DNA of 64,000 bases. Source: Actinomyces sp. (GTDB lineage: Bacteria; Actinomycetota; Actinomycetes; Actinomycetales; Actinomycetaceae). Within the stretch, counting starts at the first letter, position 1. Each line of letters opens with the position of its first letter. Shown piece after piece: positions 17,881-26,887 of this stretch. The stretch covers positions 5,894-69,893 of the forward strand of contig NZ_JAUMUL010000008.1 of assembly GCF_030530635.1 (NCBI RefSeq). Reading direction: 5' to 3'. Position numbers and translations under genes: made by a program. Below the pieces are notes generated by a model. It made no database searches. It was not told where the DNA came from and worked only from the letters and a program-made list of their open reading frames with translations.

Positions 17881-19353
17881 CTACTCGCCGACGGTGATGC
17901 GGCCGACGGGATCCTGCACCCGCAGCATCAGTAGCAGTCCCACCGCGAGCACCGTCACGATGCCGAGAATGCCCCAGTAACCCGCACTGACACCTAGTAC
18001 CCGGGTGCCGACCCAGATCGAGGCGCCGTACATGGCCGGTGCTATGAAGGACACGGCCCGCCCGGTAGTGGCGTACAAACCGAAGATCTCACCTTCGCGC
18101 CCCTGCGGCGCCAGCCGGGCCAGGTACGAGCGCGCCGCCGATTGCGCCGGCCCAACGCATCCGGACAACACCAGGCCGAGCACCCAGAAGACCCGCGGAC
18201 CCGCCCCATGCAGGAAGAACACCAGCAGACCGGCCGCCACCAGCGCCGTGAGCGCCCCGAGAATGACCCGGCGCGGGCCGAGCAGATCATCAAAGCGCCC
18301 GGCGGCGATGGTGGCTATCCCGGCGACCACGTTGGCGGCGACCGCGAAGACGATCACATCCCCAGAGGAGAAGCCGAAGGTGTTCTGGGCGATGATCCCC
18401 CCGTAGGTGAACACGCCGGCCAGTCCGTCGCGGAAGACGGCGCTGGCCAACAGGAACCACAGCACCTCCGGATGACTGCGGTACAGTCCCACGAGCGTGC
18501 GCCACAAGTGCTTGTAGGAGGCCAACAGGGACTCGTGCCGCAGCACCTGTCGTGGTGGCTCAATGGGCTCGGCGGGCTCGTTCTCCAACCCGGCCAGTTC
18601 CCGTGCGTCACTCGCCTGGGCGTCCTCAATGGCGGCCCACCTCCGCCAGGCCCGCTTACCGGACTGAGTCACCAGCACCGGAATGGCGCACAGGCCGAAC
18701 CAGGCGGCCGACACCAGCATGGATACGCGCACATCCAGCCGACCCTCATCGGTGACCCCGAACCAGCCGACCTCCGGGTTGATGAATCCGACGTACAGGA
18801 TCAGCAACAGCACAATACCGCCGAGGTATCCCATTCCCCAGCCGAGACCCGACACCGCCCCCATACGGTCCTTCGTGGCCAGCCGGGACAGCAGTCCGTT
18901 GTAGTTGACCGACGCCAACTCGAAGAAGACATTGCCGATCCCGAGCAGAGTGATGCCCAGCCACAGGTAACCCGGTTCAGGTAGAACGAAGTACAGGGCG
19001 GCGCTGACGGCGACGACGACCGCGGTGTAGGCCCCCAGCCAGAAAACGGTGCGCCCGGCCCGGTCGGAGCGCTGACCCGTTACGGGGGCCAGCAGGGCGA
19101 TGCAGGCGCCTGCGATCGCCAGACCCACGGACAGGGCTGACTCCGTAGTGGCCTGATCGCCGAAGGCTGAACTGGTGAGGTAGACGGAGAAGACGAAGGT
19201 GGTGATTACCGCATTGAAGGCCGCCGACCCCCAATCCCACAGCCCCCAGGCGAGTACCGGCCAAGTCAGCAGTCTGCCGGGACCTGTGGGGTCGCCGTGC
19301 AGCGTGTCGGCGGGTTTGATCTCGGTGTGCGGTCCCGGGGCAGGTGACGTCAT
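17881..19353 (-). CDS. UMF1/Atg22-like MFS transporter
   Basis: The 490-residue protein has about 12 membrane segments and the UMF1-type pattern: WGLWDWGSAAFNAVITTFVF near the start, the loop GQRSDRAGR after segment 3, and GNVFFELASVNYNGLLS. Bacterial members resemble the yeast vacuolar amino acid effluxer Atg22; their substrates are unknown. It ends convergently with ohr and lies 10 bases from ispD on the same strand, so it may be co-transcribed with that gene. Confidence 0.85.
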   Translation of the reverse strand: MTSPAPGPHTEIKPADTLHGDPTGPGRLLTWPVLAWGLWDWGSAAFNAVITTFVFSVYLTSSAFGDQATTESALSVGLAIAGACIALLAPVTGQRSDRAGRTVFWLGAYTAVVVAVSAALYFVLPEPGYLWLGITLLGIGNVFFELASVNYNGLLSRLATKDRMGAVSGLGWGMGYLGGIVLLLILYVGFINPEVGWFGVTDEGRLDVRVSMLVSAAWFGLCAIPVLVTQSGKRAWRRWAAIEDAQASDARELAGLENEPAEPIEPPRQVLRHESLLASYKHLWRTLVGLYRSHPEVLWFLLASAVFRDGLAGVFTYGGIIAQNTFGFSSGDVIVFAVAANVVAGIATIAAGRFDDLLGPRRVILGALTALVAAGLLVFFLHGAGPRVFWVLGLVLSGCVGPAQSAARSYLARLAPQGREGEIFGLYATTGRAVSFIAPAMYGASIWVGTRVLGVSAGYWGILGIVTVLAVGLLLMLRVQDPVGRITVGE

Positions 19354-19363
19354 AACCCTGAGC

Positions 19364-20200
19364 CTACGGCTGCGTGCGCTCCCCGCGGGTGAGAATCTCA
19401 GCGAGGGCGAGATCCAGTGGCGTGGTCACTTTCAGAGCCAGCGGGTCACCGGCTACCACGGCGACCTGCCCGCCCATCGTCTCCACCAGGGCGGCGTCGT
19501 CCCGGGCGGCACGGGCCTCATCCTTGGCGTTATCGGCGCCGAGCCGATGTGCGAGCTCAAGAGTGCGGCGGGCGAAGCCCTGCGGGGTCTGGACGGCGCG
19601 CAGTCGCTCCCGATCCGGGGTCCCGACCACCCGGTACAGCTCGGTCCCCAACCGGGCCTTGGACCGGTCGGTATGGAGGCTACCTGCTCCGGACAGGGCG
19701 GTGTCCGGGAGACTGCCTGCGGGCCGGGGCGCAACCGCCACCACCTCCTTGACCGTGTCCGCAACGGGCAGGCCCGGGACGACGGCATCGTGCCCGGCGC
19801 GCACGGTGGCGACGACGCGGCGGATCAGGTCTGGAGGGGTCAGGGCCCGGGCGGCGTCGTGTACGAGCACGACCTCGGCGTCGGGACTTGTCTCCAACAC
19901 AGCAGCCAATCCGAGGGCGACCGAGGCCTGACGGGAGGCGGAAGAGCCCGCGACCACACTGATTCGACCCGCGTCGGTCAGGTCGGTGACTTCGGCGGTG
20001 AAGGGGTCCAAATACGCCCGGGGGGCGGTAATGGTGATGCGGTCGATCACGCCGGAGTCGAGCAGGCCGCGAGCGGCCCGGCGCAACAGGGACTCGCCGC
20101 ATACCTCCACCAGCGCCTTGGGTCCCACGGAGCCGAGCCTGGTTCCGGAACCGGCGGCAGTGAGTATGGCGACGGCGTTCCCGGTGGTTGTGTCCGACAT
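19364..20200 (-). CDS. ispD: 2-C-methyl-D-erythritol 4-phosphate cytidylyltransferase
   Basis: IspD transfers CMP to methylerythritol phosphate in the non-mevalonate isoprenoid pathway. The nucleotide-binding motif TAAGSGTRLG is at residues 14-23, followed by GPKAL, VLVHDAARAL and the late TPQGF motif. The 278-residue length is slightly above the usual 230-240 because of an insertion around residues 160-185 (PAGSLPDTALSGAGSLHT). carD lies directly upstream, a common actinobacterial arrangement. Confidence 0.95.
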   Translation of the reverse strand: MSDTTTGNAVAILTAAGSGTRLGSVGPKALVEVCGESLLRRAARGLLDSGVIDRITITAPRAYLDPFTAEVTDLTDAGRISVVAGSSASRQASVALGLAAVLETSPDAEVVLVHDAARALTPPDLIRRVVATVRAGHDAVVPGLPVADTVKEVVAVAPRPAGSLPDTALSGAGSLHTDRSKARLGTELYRVVGTPDRERLRAVQTPQGFARRTLELAHRLGADNAKDEARAARDDAALVETMGGQVAVVAGDPLALKVTTPLDLALAEILTRGERTQP

Positions 20201-20283
20201 GTGCGGGACCCTACCAGCGCCACGTCTTCGGCCGGTTGCGGCTTCCGTCCCCGGCCCGGAACCGCCCCGAGGAGCAGGTGGTT

Positions 20284-20778
20284 TCAGGCGGCAGTCCCGG
20301 AGGAGAGAATCTCGTCGAGGATGCTCTCTGCCTCCTCCTCGGGCGTCTTCTGGGCGAGCGCCAGCTCGGAAACGAGGATCTGACGGGCCTTGGCCAGCAT
20401 GCGCTTCTCCCCGGCGGACAGGCCGCGGTCGGTATCCCGACGGGACAGGTCGCGCACGACCTCGGCAACCTTGATGACGTCGCCGGAGGCTATCTTCTCC
20501 TGGTTGGCCTTGAAGCGCCGCGACCAGTTGGTGGGCTCCTCCGTAAGCGGCGCCCGCAGCACCTCGAAGACGCGTTCCAGGCCGGATTCGTCGACGACGT
20601 CGCGCACCCCGATCAGGTCGACGCTGTCGGCCGGGACCAGGATGGTCAGGTCGCCCTGTGCCACCTCGAGCTGCAAGTAGGTCTTCTCCTCGCCCCTGAC
20701 CTTGCGCTGGCGGATGTCAATGATCCGGGCGGCGCCGTGGTGGGGATAAACGACGGTCTCGCCGACTTCGAATGTCAT
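20284..20778 (-). CDS. carD: CarD-family RNA polymerase-binding regulator
   Basis: The 164-residue protein has the CarD N-terminal RNA polymerase interaction domain ([17 protein letters not shown]) and a C-terminal helical DNA-binding domain with [13 protein letters not shown]. Actinobacterial CarD stabilises open complexes and controls rRNA and stress transcription. I use the ATG at 20778, which gives the conserved N-terminus, over the GTG four codons upstream. It is encoded just upstream of ispD. Confidence 0.95.
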   Translation of the reverse strand: MTFEVGETVVYPHHGAARIIDIRQRKVRGEEKTYLQLEVAQGDLTILVPADSVDLIGVRDVVDESGLERVFEVLRAPLTEEPTNWSRRFKANQEKIASGDVIKVAEVVRDLSRRDTDRGLSAGEKRMLAKARQILVSELALAQKTPEEEAESILDEILSSGTAA

Positions 20779-20870
20779 AGGTGAGGTCACTCCAGATTAG
20801 TCGTGGAGCTTTAGTTTATCAGGAAATGACGCCATAAGATCGGGGAGCTAGCTCACACGGACGCCTGGAA

Positions 20871-21575
20871 TCAGTCGGCGGTGACCAACCGGTAGCCGAC
20901 CCCGCGCACCGTGGTCAACAGCTTCGGGGCGCTGGGATCGACCTCGATCTTGGCGCGGATGCGCTTGACGTGCACGTCAAGTGTCTTGGTGTCGCCCACA
21001 TAGTTGGCGCCCCACAGACGCTCAATGATCTGGCCGCGGGTGAGCACATGGTCGGGGTGGCGCAGGAACAGTTCCAACAGCTCGAACTCGCGCTTGGGCA
21101 TGGGCACCACCCGGCCCTCCACACTCACCTCGTGGCGCCCCACGTCCATGGTTACCCGTCCGGCTTTAAGCACCGGTTGTTCGGGCGCCTCATCCGCGGT
21201 GCGGCGCAGTACGGCGTGCACGCGGGCCACCAGCTCGCGATAGGAGTAGGGCTTGGTGATGTAGTCGTCTGCTCCGAGCTCCAGCCCGGCGATCTTGTCC
21301 ATCTCCGCGTCCCGGGCGGTGAGCATGATGACCGGCACCCGGGAGGTGCGCCGAATGCGGCGGCACACCTCCGCCCCGGACATCCGCGGCAGCATCAGAT
21401 CCAGCAGAACCAAGTCGATGTGTCCGCTGCCGCCGGGGGCCCCCGCGGTCTCGAAGCGTTCCATGGCAGCGGCACCGTCCTGCGCCTCCACGACTCTGAA
21501 TCCGTCACGCCGCAGGTTCAGTGCCAGCGGCTCGCGGTAGTTCTCCTCGTCCTCGACCAACAGTATCCGGGTCAT
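20871..21575 (-). CDS. regX3: OmpR-type response regulator RegX3
   Basis: The 234-residue protein has a receiver domain with phospho-acceptor Asp59 (LVLLDLMLP), a conserved Lys in ITKPYSYREL, and a C-terminal winged helix (EFELLELFLRHPDHVLTR). It matches RegX3/PhoB regulators of phosphate starvation. The kinase gene ends four bases upstream, so they form one operon; an in-frame upstream ATG would overlap the kinase gene. phoU is divergent, strengthening the phosphate assignment. Confidence 0.9.
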   Translation of the reverse strand: MTRILLVEDEENYREPLALNLRRDGFRVVEAQDGAAAMERFETAGAPGGSGHIDLVLLDLMLPRMSGAEVCRRIRRTSRVPVIMLTARDAEMDKIAGLELGADDYITKPYSYRELVARVHAVLRRTADEAPEQPVLKAGRVTMDVGRHEVSVEGRVVPMPKREFELLELFLRHPDHVLTRGQIIERLWGANYVGDTKTLDVHVKRIRAKIEVDPSAPKLLTTVRGVGYRLVTAD

Positions 21576-21579
21576 GCTC

Positions 21580-22878
21580 TCATTCCTCACGAGTCTCATC
21601 CGGTCTTAACACCTGCCCCGTCCGCTGGCTCCGTGCGGAGGGGTCCTCGGAGATGGCGGCGATGGCGGCGAAGGAGGCGCCGGCGGCTCCGCTGGCAACC
21701 GCCTCGACCGCCTCCTTCGCCGGGCCGGGCAGATCCGCCTCAGTACGGTGCCGGGGCAGCACCAGCGTGAAGGTGCTACCGCGCCCGGGTGCCGACCACA
21801 GTTCCACCGTGCCGCCGTGATCTGCGGCGACGTGCTTGACGATCGACAGCCCCAGACCGGTGCCGCCCGTCGCCCGCGAGCGGGCCTTGTCCACCCGATA
21901 GAAGCGCTCGAAGACGCGCTCCTGCACCTCCTTGGCGATGCCGATACCCTGGTCGACGACGGCGATGCGCACCAGTTCCGGATCGTCGGCGTCCACGCTC
22001 AGCCCGACGCTCACCCGGGTACGCGGCTCCGAGTAGCGGATGGCGTTGTCCAGCAGGTTGCTGACGGCGGTTACCAGCAGTACCGGATCCCCAAGAACGT
22101 GCAGGTTTTCAGCACCGCCGGCCACCAGTGCGACCTCCTTCGCCTCCGCCTCCACACGCACCCGATCCAGGGCGTCTACGACGACGTCATCCAGGTTCAC
22201 GTCCTCGGGCTCCACCAGCGCATCGCCGTCCTGCAGGCGGGACAGTTCGATGATGTCTCCCACGAGCCGCTCCAGGCGGCTGGACTCCCGACTCATGCGC
22301 GCCGCATAGTCGGCGACCAGAGCCGGATCGTCGGCGTTCTCACGCACGGTCTCCGCCAGCAGCGAGATGGCGCCCACCGGGGTCTTCAGCTCGTGAGAGG
22401 CGTTGACCACGAAATCACGGCGCATCTCCTCTACGCGCCGAGCGGCGGTGCGGTCCCCAATGAGGACGAGTGTGCGGCCACGGCCGATAGCGGCCACGCG
22501 GACCCTCAGGTGGAAGTTGCCCGCACCGGCCACCCGACCGCGCGCCACCGTGATCTCGGCCTCCTCGGCCTGGTTAGTGGCGCACACGCGGTCAACCATC
22601 TGCGCCACCTGCGGCTCGCTGACTTCGTCATCGCGGACGATGTTGTAGGTGTAGGCGGCGGCCGAGGCGCGCAGAACCTCACCATCGTCATCGAGCAGGA
22701 CCACGGTCGAGTTCAGCGCGGCGAGCACCGGGATCAGGCCGTCGCGCTCCAGCGTGGAGCCGGCGATGATGCCGTTGCCGTGCACGTCACGCGTGGCGTG
22801 CCCGAGCGCTAGCCCTACCGCCGCGCCGGCCGCGACACCTGCCACGGCCACGGCGATGATCAGCCAAACGGTTACCAC
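21580..22878 (-). CDS. senX3: Sensor histidine kinase SenX3
   Basis: The 432-residue protein has one N-terminal membrane segment (residues 3-25), a PAS-like region (about 45-145), a HisKA domain with His162 in NASHELKTPVGA, and an ATPase domain with DNAIRYSE, DQGIGI and GGTGLGLSIVKH. It lacks a large extracellular sensor, like SenX3 and PhoR of actinobacteria. I start at the GTG at 22878; the open frame continues upstream but would run through the divergent phoU gene. Confidence 0.9.
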   Translation of the reverse strand: MVTVWLIIAVAVAGVAAGAAVGLALGHATRDVHGNGIIAGSTLERDGLIPVLAALNSTVVLLDDDGEVLRASAAAYTYNIVRDDEVSEPQVAQMVDRVCATNQAEEAEITVARGRVAGAGNFHLRVRVAAIGRGRTLVLIGDRTAARRVEEMRRDFVVNASHELKTPVGAISLLAETVRENADDPALVADYAARMSRESSRLERLVGDIIELSRLQDGDALVEPEDVNLDDVVVDALDRVRVEAEAKEVALVAGGAENLHVLGDPVLLVTAVSNLLDNAIRYSEPRTRVSVGLSVDADDPELVRIAVVDQGIGIAKEVQERVFERFYRVDKARSRATGGTGLGLSIVKHVAADHGGTVELWSAPGRGSTFTLVLPRHRTEADLPGPAKEAVEAVASGAAGASFAAIAAISEDPSARSQRTGQVLRPDETREE

Positions 22879-22950
22879 GCCCCCTAGGGTAGAGGTGTGG
22901 GCGGGCAGTTCGCGAGCCCGGCCGCAGCGCCGACACGCGGGGAGGCAGCC

Positions 22951-23610
22951 ATGCGCGACATCTTCAACCAGGAGCTCAAGCAGCTGGGAACCGATCTGGC
23001 GTCCATGGCGGCGCATGTCGCCACCGCCATCGAGCGCGCCGCGGAGTCCCTGCGCACCGGCGACATCGTCGTGGCCGAGCAGGTCATTGATGCCGATGAG
23101 CGCATCAATGACCTGCAGCGCGACATAGACGACATGTGCGTAATGCTGCTCGCCCGCCAGCAGCCGGTGGATCGGGACCTGCGCAATGTCATATCCGCTC
23201 TGCGCATGGCTCAGACCCTTGAACGCCAGGGAGATCTCGCCCGCCATGTGGCCACGATCGCCCGCGGTCGTTACCCGCTGGCACCCGTGCCCGAGCCGAT
23301 CCTGAGTCTAATGGTGAGCATGGCCGATGCCGCCGTGCGTGCCGGCCGGGACGTGCGCACTCTGATTAAGACCCAGGATCTGGAACTGGCCGCACAGATC
23401 CAGGATCGCGACGCCGAACTGGACGCACTGCACCGTCAGTCCTTCCAAATGATCCTCGACCCGAACATCGGGTTGACCCGGCAGCAGGTGGTGGACGCCG
23501 TCCTAATGGGCCGCTTCCTGGAACGGTTCGGCGATCATTCGACGTCGGTGGCCCGGCGCATGGCATATCTCGTTTCCGGCGTCACCGTGCCCGGCCCGAG
23601 CGAATCCTGA
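22951..23610 (+). CDS. phoU: Phosphate signalling protein PhoU
   Basis: The 219-residue, all-helical protein has two PhoU repeats with typical metal-binding helices such as DADERINDLQRDID and the closing GRFLERFGDHSTSVARR. It links phosphate transport to the SenX3/RegX3 kinase. GGGGAGG precedes the ATG. The 72-base divergent gap to senX3 holds both promoters. This arrangement is ordinary for actinobacteria. Confidence 0.93.
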   Translation: MRDIFNQELKQLGTDLASMAAHVATAIERAAESLRTGDIVVAEQVIDADERINDLQRDIDDMCVMLLARQQPVDRDLRNVISALRMAQTLERQGDLARHVATIARGRYPLAPVPEPILSLMVSMADAAVRAGRDVRTLIKTQDLELAAQIQDRDAELDALHRQSFQMILDPNIGLTRQQVVDAVLMGRFLERFGDHSTSVARRMAYLVSGVTVPGPSES

Positions 23611-23639
23611 CCGGGAGGTACGAAGTCGGCATCTTTTGC

Positions 23640-23935
23640 ACGCCGAGACCGGCAGTTGTGACGTACTGGGATCGGCGGGCTGTTGGTGGGTGTGGGTGGT
23701 GGTGTGTTCTGGTCGACCCGAGGACGACCTGTCCCGCGCTTGACAACGGCCTCCCATGTTCGAACGCATCTTTCCGCGCTCGAGGGCGGCATCGCGTGCT
23801 CGGGTGCGGTCTTAGCGTCGTGGTCCGAGCGATCGAACTCTGTTGCGTGAACTGCTGGTTTACGACCTTGGGGTGTGGTTTACGACCCCGGGGTGGTCGT
23901 GAATTGCACCCCAAGGTCGTGAATCGACGTGGCGG
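23640..23935. repeat. Composite dispersed intergenic repeat with nested hairpin
   Basis: This non-coding stretch follows phoU. It resembles 41883-42180: GGGTGTGG near 23695, a GGTCGACCCGAGGACGACCT-like start, CTTGACAAC, and the same block TTTACGACCTTGGGGTGTGG. ACGACCTTGGGGTG at 23862-23875 pairs perfectly with 23907-23920, and the interval contains another ACGACC...GGTCGT arm pair, giving a nested hairpin. The rest of the 23611-24302 gap shows no convincing gene. Confidence 0.75.
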
Positions 23936-24207
23936 CCCTCCTCCCAAACGTCACCAGGTGCGGGCGCGCAGGCCAGGTCGCGGAGGCATCGCGGCGCAGG
24001 CGCCATAGGGCGATATCGCGGGCTGGACGTCTCGTACCTTTGGTTGACGGTTCAGCCCTTGGCACCGACGATTCGTACTTTGGTGCGACGGTACGCGCCC
24101 TCAAACCGGAAGAGCCCGATTACATCGACGATTACCGCTCGTAACTGACACACATAGGAACATCACCTGCTCCCCCTGGCAGCAGTGGCCGGGATTCGCC
24201 ACGAGCA

Positions 24208-24242
24208 GGGGCGGGGCGACGACCTTCGCGTCACCCCGCCCC
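24208..24242. terminator. Terminator hairpin downstream of gpmA
   Basis: GGGGCGGGGCGACG at 24208-24221 pairs with CGTCACCCCGCCCC at 24229-24242 (one G:T-type mismatch) around a seven-base loop, 60 bases past the phosphoglycerate mutase stop. Confidence 0.75.
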
Positions 24243-24302
24243 TCTGGCTAGAAACCGACACCGACCGGGCTCAGTGCGCGCCCCGGCCGATGCCTCGCAC
24301 AC

Positions 24303-25040
24303 TCACTTCCCCTGGTTGGCGACAGCGGCGATCTTCGCCTCGGCCTCCGGATCCAGGTAGCGGCCGCCCTTCTTGATGGGTTTGAGAGTCTCCTCGTCGA
24401 GTTCATAGACGAGCGGAATGCCGGTGGGAATGTTGACACCGGCGATGTCAGCATCGGAGATGTCATCAAGGTGCTTGACGATGGCGCGCAGCGAGTTTCC
24501 GTGCGCGGCGATCATGATCGTCTTGCCGGTCTTGATCTCGGGAACAATCGTCTCCTCCCAGTAGGGCAGGAGCCGGGTGAGCACGTCCTTGAGGCATTCG
24601 GTGGCGGGAATGGGCTCACCGGCGTAACGCGGGTCCGTGTCCTGGGAGAACTCCGAGCCGAGTTCGATCTCCGGCGGAGGCACGTCATAGGAGCGGCGCC
24701 AGAGCATGAACTGGTCGTCCCCGTACTGCTCGCGGATCTCCTTCTTGTTCTTGCCCTGCAGAGCGCCGTAATGACGCTCGTTGAGCCGCCAGTGCCGCTC
24801 CACCGGGATCCAGTGACGATCGGCCGCGTCCAGCGCCAGGTTAGCGGTCATGATGGCGCGGCGGAGCACCGAGGTGAATAGCTTGTCAGGCAGGACGCCC
24901 GCCTCCTTGAGGAGTTCGCCGCCGTGGACGGCCTCGGCACTCCCCTTCTCCGACAGCGGGACGTCCACCCAGCCGGTGAACAGGTTCTTAGCATTCCAAT
25001 CGCTCTCGCCGTGGCGGAGCAGCACAAGGGTGTAAGCCAT
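24303..25040 (-). CDS. gpmA: 2,3-bisphosphoglycerate-dependent phosphoglycerate mutase
   Basis: The 245-residue glycolytic enzyme interconverts 3- and 2-phosphoglycerate. Its motif [10 protein letters not shown] carries the phosphohistidine, [10 protein letters not shown] is the substrate loop, and [14 protein letters not shown] has the second catalytic His. Length is standard. I take the ATG that yields [12 protein letters not shown]; the long upstream frame is not credible. No strong ribosome site is visible. A terminator hairpin lies beyond the stop. Confidence 0.95.
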   Translation of the reverse strand: MAYTLVLLRHGESDWNAKNLFTGWVDVPLSEKGSAEAVHGGELLKEAGVLPDKLFTSVLRRAIMTANLALDAADRHWIPVERHWRLNERHYGALQGKNKKEIREQYGDDQFMLWRRSYDVPPPEIELGSEFSQDTDPRYAGEPIPATECLKDVLTRLLPYWEETIVPEIKTGKTIMIAAHGNSLRAIVKHLDDISDADIAGVNIPTGIPLVYELDEETLKPIKKGGRYLDPEAEAKIAAVANQGK

Positions 25041-25073
25041 GGAGGTCATTGTGCCAGGCCCCGCCGCCTGCGA

Positions 25074-25109
25074 CCAGGCCCCTGGGTCCCAAGGGACACA
25101 GGGGCCTGG
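25074..25109. terminator. Terminator hairpin downstream of lsr2
   Basis: CCAGGCCCCTG pairs with CAGGGGCCTGG and the interior GTCCC pairs with GGGAC around a two-base loop, forming one long stem in the lsr2-gpmA gap. It should isolate the two minus-strand genes. Confidence 0.8.
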
Positions 25110-25179
25110 TGGGCACGAGTGCGCCGACGATGCGCGCCGCAGCGTCACCGGCCATTTCTCAACCGGCGATAGTGCAAAC

Positions 25180-25506
25180 TCACTTGCCGGGGTTGTTGGC
25201 CGCCATGTAGGCCTCACGCACCGGCGCGGGAATGCGCCCACGGTCGGAAACCTCATAGCCGTTGGCGCGCGCCCACTCACGGATCTTCTGCGTGACACCC
25301 GTCGGCGGGCGACGCCGAAGAGTGCGACGCCCACCGCGACGGCGGGCCTTTACGGTCCATTCCTCGATCGACTCGCGCAGCGCAGCCGCGTGCTCCTCGT
25401 TCAGGTCGATCTCGTAAGTGACACCATCGAGAGCGAAAGTGATGGTCTGGGTCGCCTCAGAGCCGTCGATGTCGTCCACCAGAACAATCTGCGTCTTCTG
25501 CGCCAT
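25180..25506 (-). CDS. lsr2: Lsr2 nucleoid-associated protein
   Basis: The 108-residue protein matches Lsr2: N-terminal oligomerisation domain ([18 protein letters not shown], then [12 protein letters not shown]), a basic linker, and the C-terminal DNA-binding domain ending in [19 protein letters not shown], whose RGR motif inserts into the minor groove of AT-rich DNA. It silences horizontally acquired genes in actinobacteria. AGGAGG lies just before the ATG. Its presence is a strong marker for Actinobacteria. Confidence 0.96.
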   Translation of the reverse strand: MAQKTQIVLVDDIDGSEATQTITFALDGVTYEIDLNEEHAAALRESIEEWTVKARRRGGRRTLRRRPPTGVTQKIREWARANGYEVSDRGRIPAPVREAYMAANNPGK

Positions 25507-25669
25507 ATTGATCCTCCTTGCCACAGATTCGCGGGCCCCGCTTCCGCCGCGGGGTCATCCCGAGAAACAGGATAGACATAACGGCACAATTGAAGCAAGG
25601 GAAAAGGACAATGCGGCGCGTCGGGTGCATCGTAGACGATGATCGACGGGAACGGGACCAATGGAGTGG

Positions 25670-25742
25670 AGCCACCTGTGGGAATCGAACCCACGACCTA
25701 TTCATTACGAGTGAATCGCTCTGCCGACTGAGCTAAGGTGGC
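25670..25742 (-). tRNA. tRNA-Thr (anticodon CGT)
   Basis: The complement folds into a standard 73-base cloverleaf: acceptor GCCACCT/AGGTGGC, D arm GCTCAGTCGGCAGAGC, anticodon stem ATTCA/TGAAT with loop CTCGTAA, and T arm GTGGGTTCGATTCCCAC. CCA is not encoded. The anticodon CGT reads ACG codons. Confidence 0.97.
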
Positions 25743-25855
25743 CTGCCGCCAAAGCGGCGACACGCAGGTTACCGCCTGGCACCGCCGCCACGCAATCCAG
25801 CACCCCAATCCCGGCAGGTGGTTTAGAGCACAGCCACACCCACTACCCTGAGCAC

Positions 25856-26854
25856 ATGCACGTCCACTTCACCTACGCCGGTGGAACCATTGGGATGGTC
25901 GACTCACCCCGCGGGCTTAGGCCCGGCGCCGACCTGGAGGCCTGGCTGAGCGATCTGCTCATAGCGTTTCCGACGGCGTCTAGGCCCCGGACCACTCTGA
26001 CCACCCTGCAGCCATTGGTCGATTCCGCACAGGCAGCTCCTCATACCTGGCAGGCGATCATCAATGACATCAATGCACACGCCTGCGCAGATGCCTTCCT
26101 AGTACTGCACGGCACCGACACCCTGGCATATACCGCCTCCGCCCTGTCCTACGCCTTGACGGGGCTCAGGCAGCCAGTGGTCGCCACCGGGTCCCAACTA
26201 CCACTCGGGGCCCCCGGCTCCGACGCCGCGGCGAATGTAACCGGCGCGCTGGAGGCGATCGCCCAGGGCGTATCTGCCGGAGTGCACCTGTTCTTCGGCG
26301 GCCATCTGCTCGCCGGCAACCGCGCCACCAAGACCTCCGCCTGGAGCCTCCAGGGATTCGACTCCCCGAACGTCGCTCCCTCGGCCCGCGCCGGCGCTCC
26401 CTGGCACTGGTCCGGCCCCACCGACACCGACGGAATCGGCTGGAGCACACCGCGACCCTTCGGGCAGCACGACGTCGTGGTCCTCGACGCCGTGCCCGGA
26501 CTGACCGCCACCCGCCTGGCCGCACTGTTGGCGCCCCCACCGGTAGGGGTGGTGCTGCGGGCTTTCGGCGTTGGCAACCTGCCGACCGAGCTGACACCGG
26601 TAATCGCGGATGCGGTGACGGCGGGCGTGACGGTGGTGATCACCTCCCAGTGCCTCCAGGGCACGGTGGCGCTGGACCGATACGCCGTCGGGACCGCCGT
26701 CGCCGCCACCGGCGCGGTAGGCGGAGGCGACATGACTATGGAGGCCGCCTACACCAAGCTGCAGTTCCTGGCCTCGCAGGGCTTGCGCGGCGCCGAACTC
26801 GGCGCCTGGATGCGAAGGAACCTCGCCGGAGAGCTCACCATGCCACGCGTGTAG
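25856..26854 (+). CDS. Type I L-asparaginase
   Basis: The 332-residue protein hydrolyses asparagine to aspartate and ammonia. The two catalytic threonine motifs are present: AGGTIGM (Thr11) and LHGTDTLAYT (Thr87-Asp88). The first motif has Ala where TGG is usual, but the catalytic Thr is kept. ATGSQLPL and GGGDMTMEAAYTKLQ are also typical. There is no signal peptide, so the enzyme is cytoplasmic. It is monocistronic and convergent with the next gene. Confidence 0.93.
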   Translation: MHVHFTYAGGTIGMVDSPRGLRPGADLEAWLSDLLIAFPTASRPRTTLTTLQPLVDSAQAAPHTWQAIINDINAHACADAFLVLHGTDTLAYTASALSYALTGLRQPVVATGSQLPLGAPGSDAAANVTGALEAIAQGVSAGVHLFFGGHLLAGNRATKTSAWSLQGFDSPNVAPSARAGAPWHWSGPTDTDGIGWSTPRPFGQHDVVVLDAVPGLTATRLAALLAPPPVGVVLRAFGVGNLPTELTPVIADAVTAGVTVVITSQCLQGTVALDRYAVGTAVAATGAVGGGDMTMEAAYTKLQFLASQGLRGAELGAWMRRNLAGELTMPRV

Positions 26855-26887
26855 GCGCGCCCGTCCCCCGAGGCGGCCCGCCCCGCG

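Noticed and set aside
22879..23247. Long N-terminal extension of the SenX3 kinase
   Set aside because: It would overlap the divergent phoU gene completely, and the extra residues are not membrane-like. The GTG just before the first hydrophobic segment is the better start.
20871..23610. SenX3/RegX3 divergent from phoU considered as unusual
   Set aside because: This arrangement of a phosphate two-component system with phoU is common in actinobacteria.
23929..24144. Short frame ending ...EEPDYIDDYRS as a possible truncated gene
   Set aside because: It begins inside repeat DNA, has no upstream ribosome site and matches nothing I recognise. It may be chance.
25856..25900. Asparaginase motif AGGTIGM suspected of lacking its catalytic residue
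   Set aside because: The substituted residue is the one before GGT. The catalytic Thr11 and the second motif HGTDT are intact.
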